A stretch of DNA of 64,000 nt from Sesamum alatum. Lineage: Eukaryota > Streptophyta > Magnoliopsida > Lamiales > Pedaliaceae. The stretch is from the NCBI GenBank assembly GCA_034509735.1, contig JACGWO010000004.1:10769395-10833394 (forward strand), in the 5' to 3' direction. The notes beneath the pieces are model-generated. The model was given only the letters and a program-made list of their open reading frames with translations. It was not told where the DNA came from and made no database searches. Every line of letters starts with the position of its first letter. Positions within the stretch are counted from its first letter, which is position 1. Of the stretch, positions 50,377-61,200 are shown in pieces. Made by a program: the position numbers and the translations under genes.

Positions 50377-51405
50377 TTTAAAGGAGTTTGTCGTTGCGCA
50401 AAGGTACAAAGCTGAGTCCATGGCTCAAACGAGTGTTCTAGATGTAGTACTAGTGTAATTTTTATGTTGAATAAGATGGAGTCCTAGTCGTATAATCGAA
50501 GAGTGGCTTTAATATTGATTACTAGAGTCGATACGAATATATTTATAGCCTGAAATAAGTCATCTATCAGCCAATGACAAGGACTGAAAACACAAGGTGT
50601 TTCCTACGATTGTGTTGTGTATTAGGCATGTATCCGGACGTACGATTGATTATCAAGGTTCTCCATGCCGTTAATATGGTAAAGATAAAAGTGGATTATT
50701 GTCCAAATTTGTTTAAAGGAGTTTGTCACTGGCAAAGGTACAAAGCTGAGTCCATGGCTCAAGGAGTGTTCAAGATGTAGTCCTAGTGCATTTTATGTTG
50801 AATAAGATGGAGTCCTAGTCGTATAATCGAAGAGTGTCTTTAATATTCATTATTTAGAGTCGATACGAATATATTTATAGCCAGCAATTAGTCATCTATC
50901 ACTCAATCATAAGGACTGAAAAACACAAGGTTGTTTCCTACGGTTGTGTTGAGTATTAGGCATGTATCCGGACATATGATTAATTACAAAAGGTTGACCA
51001 AGCTCTCGATATGGCAAAGATAAAAGGAAATTAGTATCTAAATTCATTTAAAGGAGTTTGTTCGTTGCAGCAAAGATACAAAGCGAGTCCATGGCTCAAA
51101 CGAGTGTTCTAGATCTAGTACTAGTGCAATTTTATGTTGAATAAGATAGATTCCTAGTCATATAATCGAAGAGTGGTTTTAATATTGATTATTAGAGTCG
51201 ATACGAATAAATTTATAGCCAGAAATGAGTCATCTATCAGTCAATGATAAGGATTGAAAACACAAGGTGTTTCCTACGATTGTGTTGAGTATTAGGCATG
51301 TATCCGAACGTACGATTGATTACGAAGGTTGACCAAGCCCTCGATGTGGCAAAGATAACAGGGAATTAGTGTATAAATTCGTTTAAAGAAGTTTGTTGTT
51401 GCGCA
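50377..51405 (-). repeat. Satellite array, reverse block 5 (~3 copies)
   Basis: Three monomers of mixed type lie between the LINE and the viral insertion. The first carries TAGTACTAGTGTAATTT, the second GGTTCTCCATGCC and TAGTCCTAGTGCATTTT, the third GGTTGACCAAG and TAGTACTAGTGC. The last stops within the monomer at TTGTTGCGCAC, where viral sequence begins. Confidence 0.93.
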
Positions 51406-53479
51406 CCTGTAAATCCTTGAACTATAGCTTTAGCTATTTCAGAGTCAGCATTTCCTTTAAGGCGACAAGCAGTAGCATACATTGTGATATAATGTAATTT
51501 TGTTTGTATTTGATACTAAGTATGCCCATCAATTTTCCACTCATCAATGGAAGTTCCGTCAAACGAAGCCCCAACTAAATAATATTCTTGTTCTTCTATC
51601 AAAAGGTCTACTGGGGTTGGCCTATGATAATAAGGCTTCCTATTATTGTTATTTCCAAAATCAATTTTATTGAGTCCATACGGTTCCTGCTGTAATTCTT
51701 TTTTTGAACATTTCTTCTAACTGATCTATCTCTTGCTCAGAATTCCCATCTTCCTTTTCGGAATTATTCTCTTGTGCTCCAGTAAGAGGGGCTATATCTT
51801 TATCTTTTAACCCAAGGTTTTTTAACCTTTTTAATATTTCTTCTAGAACCTCAGAATCTTCAGAGGCTTTACTAATATTAACATTAATCTTTTCAGAAGG
51901 TAATGGTTTGAATAAAACCTTTTCCTTTTCAACAGTCTTACTAGTGTAAGGCAACTCGGTATGATTGTTATAAAGATATTTATTAACATGTTGCTCTATC
52001 CTGGTAAGTTGTCTTCCCGATAGTTTGTAAAGACAAATTTGTATAGTTGTTCTGTTCTATTGCAGCTTCTATTTTATTATCTTTTCTGTAAGGGGTAGCG
52101 TTAACCTCTTCTTTATCGATTTTAATAGACAAATTAATCTCTGGGGGATGAATACTTTTAATAATTTTTCCCTTTGTTGTAATAAAATTCTGATAGGCAG
52201 CATTAATATTAGCAATAATATTCTCGTCAGAGAACTTAGGAAAATTATTTTCTCGTTTCTCTATCTTATAGAAAATATTCATGACTTCAAAGAAGTCTAT
52301 TTCTTCCTTCATTTTTCTTAAAAATTTTCTTATAGGTTTTAAACCATTTCTCCTGGCTTTTTGTTGATTTTAAATAAAATCATTTTCTCTTAATTTCATT
52401 TTCTGGAGAATAGAATAATTCTCTTAGTCTCCCTTCAAATGGAAATTCTAGATTTTTACCCACGGTTAAGGTATTTAAACCAAAAACACTTCTTTCATCT
52501 TCAAAAATCATATCCCATGTCGGAGCGGGTAGGTGATTTAGCCCGTGACGAAGAAGGGATTTCAACTTTATATTCCGGTTGACTAACCCCATCTGATGTA
52601 TTTTTCAATATAACTTGTTCCTTTCCAAATCGTGATAAGGGAATTGAAGATGTAGAACATCTACCAGACATTATTTCTTCTTTCCTAGAATTCTCCCTTA
52701 TATTAAGGCAAGTAACTCGATCATCTTATCTCTACATCTCCATCTGGATATTCTATTATTTCTTCTAACCTTTTATTTTCCTGTTTTACAGGTTTATTGC
52801 CTTCTTCAAGGATCCATTTTTCAGGAAGATTAACTTGACCCCAAGTAATAGTTTTGGGGATTACAACATTACTCTTGGATATGTCAGTTACGAACATGGT
52901 TGTAGTCCTAGGATTTTGATTTATAAATTTCCTCATATCAGGAACCATTGTATTCATGACCTTGTAATAAAGTTTAAAAATAAGAAAAACATTTTGAGTT
53001 CCAGGCATCATATCAAATCCATCTGATTTTATATCTAAGCATAACTGGATTCTACTATTCCTAACAAGGAATCATGGAAGTTGTTATGCCTCTTATCTCT
53101 TACTGCAATCAATGCCGAAGTATTTAAACCTAGTCTAGTGGCAGGCAGGTCTTAAGACAATTTGAACCATTCCAATATGCAAGAATTTGTATTTTTGCCT
53201 ATGCAAGGCCATAAGTCTTTCAGAAAATAAATGGAATGTACTGTATCCTTCAGATAAAGGAATTGATTGTTCAACTATCTTAATGATATAATCAGTTCTT
53301 CTAATAAAACTTCCCGTGCTCTTGTAAATTTTTCCTGTTGGATAAACAGGCATTCTCCAGTCATTTAAACTTTTATCAATGTTATCATTAATAACAATTT
53401 CCTTATTCTTATTAGTAAATTCTTGTTGATCTAAATCGTCATTAGAGCTAAAAGACAAAACTCGACTGAACCTATTCAT
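51406..53479 (-). pseudogene. Caulimovirid movement protein and coat-protein N-terminal region, broken
   Basis: The segment starts at MNRFSRVLSF (53479). The 30K-type movement protein follows, with YKFLHIGMVQIVLRP and, after frame breaks, LGLNTSALIAVRDKRHNNF-type residues near 53090 and MMPGTQNVFLIFKLYYKV (53011). In viruses this protein carries the infection through plasmodesmata. A linker region comes next (52592-51667, in three pieces), including a Lys/Glu-rich stretch with EEILKRLKNLGL. The last piece (51660-51406) resembles the coat-protein N-terminal region: RPTPVDLLIEEQEY, SIDEWKIDGH, a stop, then ITMYATACRLKGNAD and VQGFTG at the edge. At least five breaks are seen. No start or stop separates movement and coat regions, which favours a fused polyprotein. 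Confidence 0.83.
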
Positions 53480-53663
53480 TTGATCTTCCTTATCAGTGTC
53501 AACGATTTACGCCTAAGGATTCCCTAACAGCCCTCTAGGCAAATAACAGGAACATAAACAGGCTACGCGACTTAAGGCAAAGTGCCCGGGTTTCAAAGGA
53601 AGATTCCTATGAATCAGTAAAGTTTAAGCTTTTTAGGTTTGTATGAAAAACTAGACCCTTATG
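53480..53663 (-). other. Non-coding junction between viral RT remnant and movement protein
   Basis: All frames carry stops. In a virus with this layout, the RNase H end and the intergenic region with promoter and primer site would lie here. No clear initiator-Met primer site (TGGTATCAGAGC) is seen on the minus strand, so that part may be lost or mutated. The deletion of RT and RNase H maps to the right-hand end of this stretch. Confidence 0.6.
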
Positions 53664-55219
53664 CTAATCTATTTCCTTTTTGCATATTTCCAAATGTTGA
53701 GGACCCATGGCAATGGGTTTAGCCTTAGTGGGAATTTGATTTTCTTTGAAATCAGCCTCATAAGGTAAAGAGACAACATGTTTTTTCCTTTCCCAGAAGG
53801 CATTGCGAATATCAGAGCAGATTGTTTTTTCTATATAAGATTGTAAATCCTTAATTTTATTTTGTAAATAAAGAGAAGAAATTTTTTCTTTTAATTTTTT
53901 ATAACTAATCTCTTGGGGTAAAGAGTTTAAAAGGTTTTCTTTTCTTTCAATTGTTTTTTGAATTAAGTCTATCTCATGATATTTTGGCTGAGTGACAAAA
54001 TTGAACTTTAATTCATTTCCTTTTACTACACTTGTAATTCCTTCTTTGGATACTTCTTTGATTGGATAAAGCATGTGAAGAAAAGGATTTCCTAATATCA
54101 CGTCATGAGAGAGATTTTTTACCATTATAAATGGCATTTCTAGACAAATTCCTTTATTACAAACAACAGTGTTTTGTAATTTATACTTCACTAGTAATTT
54201 CCTTCCATCTGCTGCGTTAAGGACTTCAGTTGTTTTTGAAAAATATCTAGAGGGTACTAACCCTTCATTAATGTAGTTTAAATTTGCTCCTGAATCTATC
54301 ATGGCAAAAGCCGAAAAATAGTACTCTTTATGCACAACAATAGTAACCTTGGTATGCCATTTATGGGTTATAACTCTGTCAATCATATTAATAAAATTTA
54401 AAGAGTTTAACTCTTCTTTTTGCAATAATTCTTCCTTTTCAATTCTTATTTCTTCCTCATTATCACTAGATGAATGATCATGAGATTTAATCTCAAGGGC
54501 AGACACTCTAGATTTTAATTCTTGTAATTCTTGTTTTAGAATTTTTACTTCATATCTTAATTCTGCCGTAGAGGCTTCTGTAGTTGTAGAAGTAGATACA
54601 TTAGAGTTTTTAACTCTATTCATTATCTCTTTAAAATTATAAGCTTCCGGCTCTTTTATTTTTAATTTTTTCTCAGGTTTTCAGTCTTTATAAGATTCTA
54701 AATATTTTTGTAATATTTCCTTTTTTTCGTCCGAATCAGGAATTTTATCTATAAGATCTAGAATAAAACTTTCTTCTTTTGTCAATACAAATAATCCGTT
54801 AGCATGATATGAAGCTTTATACTAGTCACAATTTCCTTCACAACTATTGGATTCATCATTTTCTGACCCTTCATTTTCTGATTCTTTATTATCAGATTCT
54901 TCATTGTTTTCATCTTCAGAATTTATTTCTGTTATAACAGATAATTTCAAATTTTCATCTTCTAGTTCTGATTCTTCTATAAGAAGCTTTTGTAATGCTT
55001 TTTTAAGATCTTCATCTATATCAAGATTTAGAATTCTTCTTTTCATCTTACATCTATTAGCATAATGTCCTGGGGAACGACATTTCCAACATATTGGAAT
55101 TCTTTTTTGTTTAGGAGGATTTTCTTTTTCCTATATTCCTTTCTTGGAGGATTTCCTTCTACATTATTATCCTTTCTCTTATAATAGCGTTTTTTACTGT
55201 TATTAGAGGTTTTATAAAG
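53664..55219 (-). pseudogene. Caulimovirid coat-protein C-terminus, protease and start of reverse transcriptase, broken
   Basis: From the right end a Lys/Arg-rich region (KKRYYKRKDNN) leads to the coat-protein zinc finger CWKCRSPGHYANRC near 55060-55105, with all ligands kept, then a strongly acidic Glu/Asp/Ser stretch to about 54825. After a stop, the open frame 54623-53664 (319 residues) has a heptad-like helix at residues 20-45 (ELRYEVKILKQELQELKSRV), the aspartic protease site IDSGANLNYI (D110) and the ILGNPFL strand near 176-182. It ends with the entry segment of RT (LPYEADFKENQIPTKAKPI, CKKEID). RT then stops; its catalytic motifs and RNase H are absent. The protease would cut the viral polyprotein. 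This fragment cannot act alone. Confidence 0.86.
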
Positions 55220-58200
55220 AAGCACAAGGTGATTCCTACGATTGTATTGAGTATTAGGCATGTATCTAGACATACGATTTATTATGAAGGTTCTCCAAGC
55301 CCTCGATATGGCAAAGATAAAAGTGCATTAGTGTCTAAACTTGTTTACAGGAGTTTGTCGTTGCGAAAAGATACAAAGCTGAGTCCATTGCTCGATAGAG
55401 TGTTCAAAATGTAGTCCTAGTGTATTTTATGTTGAATAAGATGGCGTCCTAGTCGTATAATCGAAGAGTAGCTTTAATATTGATTATTAGAGTCAATACG
55501 AATATATTTATAGCCGGAAATGAGTCATCTATCAGTTAATGATAGGGACTGATAACATAAGGTATTTCCTACGATTGTGTTGAGTATTAGGCATGTATCC
55601 AGACGTACGATTGATTATGAAGGTTCTCCAAGCCCTCGATATGGCAAAGATAAAAGTGCATTAGTGTCTAAATTTGTTTAAAGGAGTTTGTCGTTACGCA
55701 AAGGTACAAAGCTGAGTCCATGGCTCAAAAGAGTGTTCTAGATGTAGTAGTCCTAGTGCATTTTTATGTTCAATAAGATGGAGTCCTAGTTGTATAATCG
55801 AAGAGTGCCTTTAATATCTATTATTAGACTCAATACGAATATATTTATAGCCAGAATTGAGTCATCTATCAGTCAATGATAAGGACTGAAAACACAAAGT
55901 GTTTCCTACGATTGTGTTGAGTATTAGGCATGTTTCCGGATGTACAATTGATTATCAAAGTTGACCAAGTCCTCGATATTGCAAAGATAAAAGGGAATAA
56001 ATGTTTAAATTTGTTTAATAGAGTTTGTCGTTACGCAAAGATACAAAGTTGAGTCCATGACTCAAACGAGTATTTTTAATGTAGTACTAGTGCATTTTTA
56101 TGTTGAATAAGATGGTGTCGTCATATAATCGAAGAGTGGCTTTAATATTGATTATTATAGTTAATATGAATATATTTATAGCCAGAATAAGTCATCTATC
56201 AGTCAATGATAAGGACTGAAAATAAAAGGTGTTTCCTACGATTGTGTTGAGTATTAGGCATGTACCCGGACGTAATTTGATTATGAAGGTTTTCCAAGCC
56301 CTCAACATGGCAAAGATAAAAAAGTGCATTAGTGTCTAAATTTGTTTAAAGGAGTTTTTCGTTGCGCAAAGGTACAAAGCTGAGTCCATGGCTCAAAAGA
56401 GTATTCTAGATGTAGTCCTAGTGCATTTTTATGTTGAATAACATGGAGTCCTAGTCGTATAATCAAAGAGTAGCTTTAATATTGATTATTAGAGTCAATA
56501 TGACTATATTTATAGCCAGAATGAGTTATCTATCAGTCAAAGATAAGGACTGAAAACACAAGGTGTTTCCTACGATTGTGTTGAGTATTAGGTATGTATC
56601 CGGACGTACGAATGACTATGAAGGTTCTCCAAGCCCTCGATATGGCAAAGGTAAAAGTGCCTTAGTGTCAAAATTTTTTTAAAAGAGTTTGTCGTTGCGC
56701 AAAGGTACAAAGCTGAGTCCATAGGTCAAAAGAGTGTTCTAGATGTAGTGCTAGTGCATTTCTATGTTGGATAAGATGCAGTCCTAATCGTATAATCGAA
56801 GAGTGCCTCTAATATTGATTATTAGAGTCAATACGAATATATTTAGAACCGAAAATGAGTCATCTATCAGTCAATGATAAGGATTACGAAAGTTGACCTA
56901 GCCTCGATATGGCAAAGATAAAAGTTAATTAGTGTCTAAATTTGTGTAAAGCAGTTTGTCGTTTCGGAAATCTACAAAGTTGAGTTCATGGCTCAAAAGA
57001 CTGTTCTAGATGTAGTCTTAGTGCATTTTTATATTGAAAAAGATGGTGTCCTAGTCGTATAATCGAAGAGTGGCTTTAATATTGATTATTATAGTTAATA
57101 TGAATATATTTATAGCCAGAATGAGTCATCTATCTGTCAATGATAAAGACTGAAAACAAAAGGTGTTTCCTACGATTGTGTTGAGTATTAGGCATGTATC
57201 CGGACGCATGATTGATTATGAAGGTTCTCCAAGTCCTCGATATGGCAAAGATAAAAGTGCATTAATGTCTAAATTTGTTTAAAAGAGTTTGTCGTTGCGC
57301 AAATATAGAAAGCTGAGTCCATGGCTCAAAAGAGTGTTCTAGATGTAGTCCTAGTACATTTTTATGTTGAATAACATGAAGTCCTAGTTGTATAATCGAA
57401 GTGTGACTTTAATATTGATTATTAGAGTCAATACGGATATATTTATAGCCAAAATGAGTCATTTATCAATAAATAATAGGGACTGAAAAACACAAGGTGT
57501 TTCCTACGATTGTGTTGAGTATTAGGCTTGTATCCAGACGTACGATTGAATATGAAGCTTTTCCAAGTGCTCGATATTAAAAGTGCATGAGTGTCTAAAT
57601 TTGTTGCGCAAAGGTACAAAGCGGAGTATATGGCTCAAAAGAGCGTTGCAGATGTAGTCCTAGTGCATTTTTATGTTGAATAAGATGGAGTCCTAGTTGT
57701 ATAATTAATAGTGCCTTTAATATCTATTATTAGAGTCAATACGGATATATTTATAGCCAAAATTGAGTCATCTATCAGTCAATGATAGGGACTGAAAACA
57801 CAAGGTGTTTCCTACGATTATGTTGAGTATTAGGCTTGTATCCAGACGCACGATTGATTATGAAAGTTGACCAAGTCCTCGATATGGAAAAGATAAAAGG
57901 GAATAAGTGTCTAAATTTATTTAAAAGAGTTTGTCATTGTGCAAAGGAACAAAGCTGAGTTCATGGCTCAAACGAGTGTTTTTGATGTAGTACTAGTGCA
58001 TTTTTATGTTGAATAAGATGGTGTCCTAGTCGTATAATCGAAGAGTGGCTTTAATATTGATTATTACAATTAATACGAATATATTTATAGCCAGAATGAG
58101 TCATCTATCAGTCAATGATAAGGACTGAAAACAAAAGGGTTTCCTACGATTGTGTTGAGTATTAGGCATGTATCCGGACGCATGATTGATTATGAAGGTT

Positions 58201-61200
58201 CTCCAAGTCCTCGATATGACAAAGATAAAAGTGCATGAGTGTCTAAATTTGTTGCGCAAAGGTATAAAGCTGAGTATATGGCTCAAAAGAGTGTTCCAGA
58301 TGTAGTCCTAGTGCATTTTTATGTTGAATAAGATGGCGTCCTAGTTGTATAATTGAAGAGTGCCTTTAATATCTATTATTAGAGTCAATACGGATATATT
58401 TATAGCCATAATTGAGTCATCTATCAGTCAATGATAGGGACTGAAAATACAAGGTGTTTCCTACGATTATGCTGAGTATTAGGCTTGTATCTAGACGCAC
58501 GATTGATTATGAAAGTTAACCAAGTCCTCGATATGGCAAATATAAAATGGAATAAGTGTCTAAATTTATTTAAAAGAGTTTGTCATTGTGCAAAGGAACA
58601 AAGCTGAGTCCATGGCTCAAACGAGTGTTTTTGCTGTAGTACTAGTGCATTTTTATGTTGAATAAGATGGTGTCCTAGTCGTATAATCGAAGAGTGGCTT
58701 TAATATTGAATATTATAGTTAATACGAATATATTTATAGCCAGAATGAGTCATCTATCAGTCAATGATAAGGACTGAAAACAAAAGGGTTTCCTACGAGT
58801 GTGTTGAGTATTAGGCATGTATCCGGACGCATGATTGATTATGAAGGTTCTCCAAGTCCTCGATATGGCAAAGATAAAAGTGCATTAATGTCTAAATTTT
58901 GTTTAAAGGAGTTTGTCGTTGCGCAAAGATAGAAAGCTGAGTTCATGGCTCAAAGAGTGTTCTAGATGTAGTCCTAGTACATTTTTATGTTGAATAACAT
59001 GAAGTCCTAGTTGTATAATCGAAGTGTGACTTTAATATTGATTATTAAAAGTGAATACGGATATATTTATAGCCAAAAAATAAGTCATTTATCAATAAAT
59101 AATAGGGACTGAAAACACAAGGTGTTTCCTACGATTGTGTTGAGTATTAGGCTTGTATCCGGACGTATGATTGATTATGAAGCTTTCCAAGTGCTCGATA
59201 TTAAAAGTGCATGAGTGTCTAAATTTGTTGCGCAAAGGTACAAAGCTGAGTATATGGCTCAAAAGAGTATTCCAGATGTAGTCCTAGAGCATTTTTATGT
59301 TGAATAAGATGGAGTCCTAGTTGTATAATTAATAGTGCCTTTAATATCTATTATTAGAGTCAATACGGATATATTTATAGCCATAATTGAGTCATCTATC
59401 AGTCAATGATAGGGACTGAAAATACAAGGTGTTTCCTACGATTATGTTGAGTATTAGGCTTGTATCCAGACGCACGATTGATTATGAAAGTTAACCAAGT
59501 CCTCGATATGGCAAAGATAAAATGGAATAAGTGTCTAAATTTATTTAAAAGAGTTTGTCATTGTGCAAAGGAACAAAGCTGAGTCCATGGCTCAAACGAG
59601 TGTTTTTGATGTAGTACTAGTGCATTTTTATGTTGAATAAGATGGTGTCCTAGTCGTATAATCGAAGAGTGGCTTTAATATTGAATATTATAGTTAATAC
59701 GAATATATTTATAGCCAGAATGAGTCATCTATCAGTCAATGATAAGGACTGAAAACAAAAGGTGTTTCCTACGATTGTGTTGAGTATGAGGCATGTATCC
59801 GGACACATGATTGATTATGAAGGTTCTCCAAGTCCTCGATATGGCAAAGACAAAAGTGCATTAATGTCTAAATTTGTTTAAAGGAGTTTGTCGTTGCGCA
59901 AAGATAGAAAGCTGAGTCCATGGCTCAAAAGAGTGTTCTAGATGTAGTCCTAGTACAGTTTTATGTTGAATAACATGAAGTCCTAGTTGTATAATCGAAG
60001 TGTGACTTTAATATTGATTATTAGAGTCAATACGGATATATTTATAGCCAAAATGAGTCATTTATCAATAAATAATAGGGACTGAAAACACAAGGTGTTT
60101 CCTACGATTGTGTTGAGTGTTAGGCTTGTATCCGGACGTACGATTGATTATGAAGCTTTTCCAAGTGCTCGATATTAAAAGTGCATGAGTGTCTAAATTT
60201 GTTGCGCAAAGGTACAAAGCTGAGTATATGGCTCAAAAGAGTATTCCAGATGTAGTCCTAGTGCATTTTTATGTTGAATAAGATGGAGTCCTAGTTGTAT
60301 AATTAATAGTGCCTTTAATATCTATTATTAGAGTCAATACGGATATATTTATAGCCATAATTGAGTCATCTATCAGTCAATGATAGGGACTGAAAACACA
60401 AGGTGTTTCCTACGATTATGTTGAGTATTAGGCTTGTATCCAGACGCACGATTGATTATGAAAGTTGACCAAGTCCTCGATATGGAAAAGATAAAAGGGA
60501 ATAAGTGTCTAAATTTATTTAAAAGAGTTTGTCATTGTGCAAAGGAACAAAGCTGAGTCCATGGCTCAAACAAGTGTTTTTTGATGTAGTACTAGTGCAT
60601 TTTTATGTTGAATAAGATGGTGTCCTAGTCGTATAATCGAAGAGTGGCTTTAATATTGATTATTATAGTTAATACAAATATATTTATAGCCAGAATGAGT
60701 CATCTATCAGTCAATGATAAGGACTGAAAACAAAAGGGTTTCCTACGAGTGTGTTGAGTATTAGGCATGTATCCGGACGCATGATTGATTATGAAGGTTC
60801 TCCAAGTCCTCGATATGGCAAAGATAAAAGTGCATTAATGTCTAAATTTTGTTTAAAGGAGTTTGTCGTTGCGCAAAGATAGAAAGCTGAGTTCATGGCT
60901 CAAAAGAGTGTTCTAGATGTAGTCCTAGTACATTTTTATGTTGAATAACATGAAGTCCTAGTTGTATAATCGAAGTGTGCCTTTAATATTGATTATTAGA
61001 GTCAATACGGATATATTTATAGCCAAAAATAAGTCATTTATTAATAAATAATAAGGACTGAAAACACAAGGTGTTTCCTACGATTGTGTTGAGTATTAGG
61101 CTTATATCCGGACGTACGATTGATTATGAAGCTTTTCCCAGTGCTTGATGATTCAAAGATAAAAGTGCATGAGTGTCTAAATTTATTGCGCAAAGGTACA

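Larger units (their letters stand above)
51406..55219 (-). other. Endogenous caulimovirid (plant pararetrovirus) fragment, rearranged
   Basis: A 3.8-kb AT-rich block on the minus strand resembles caulimovirids with a single large polyprotein (petuvirus or florendovirus type; genus not certain). Read 5' to 3' on the minus strand, the order is coat-protein C-terminus, protease, first part of RT, short leader-like stretch, movement protein, coat-protein N-terminus. The usual order is movement, coat, protease, RT, RNase H, so this is a circular permutation opened inside the coat-protein region. RT beyond its first residues and RNase H are missing. No target duplication is seen; about 200 bp of satellite is missing at the site. 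All frames are broken. The copy is a fossil. Confidence 0.88.

Noticed and set aside
51406..55219. Intact or potentially active viral genome
   Set aside because: RT catalytic core and RNase H are missing, and movement and coat regions have several stops and shifts.
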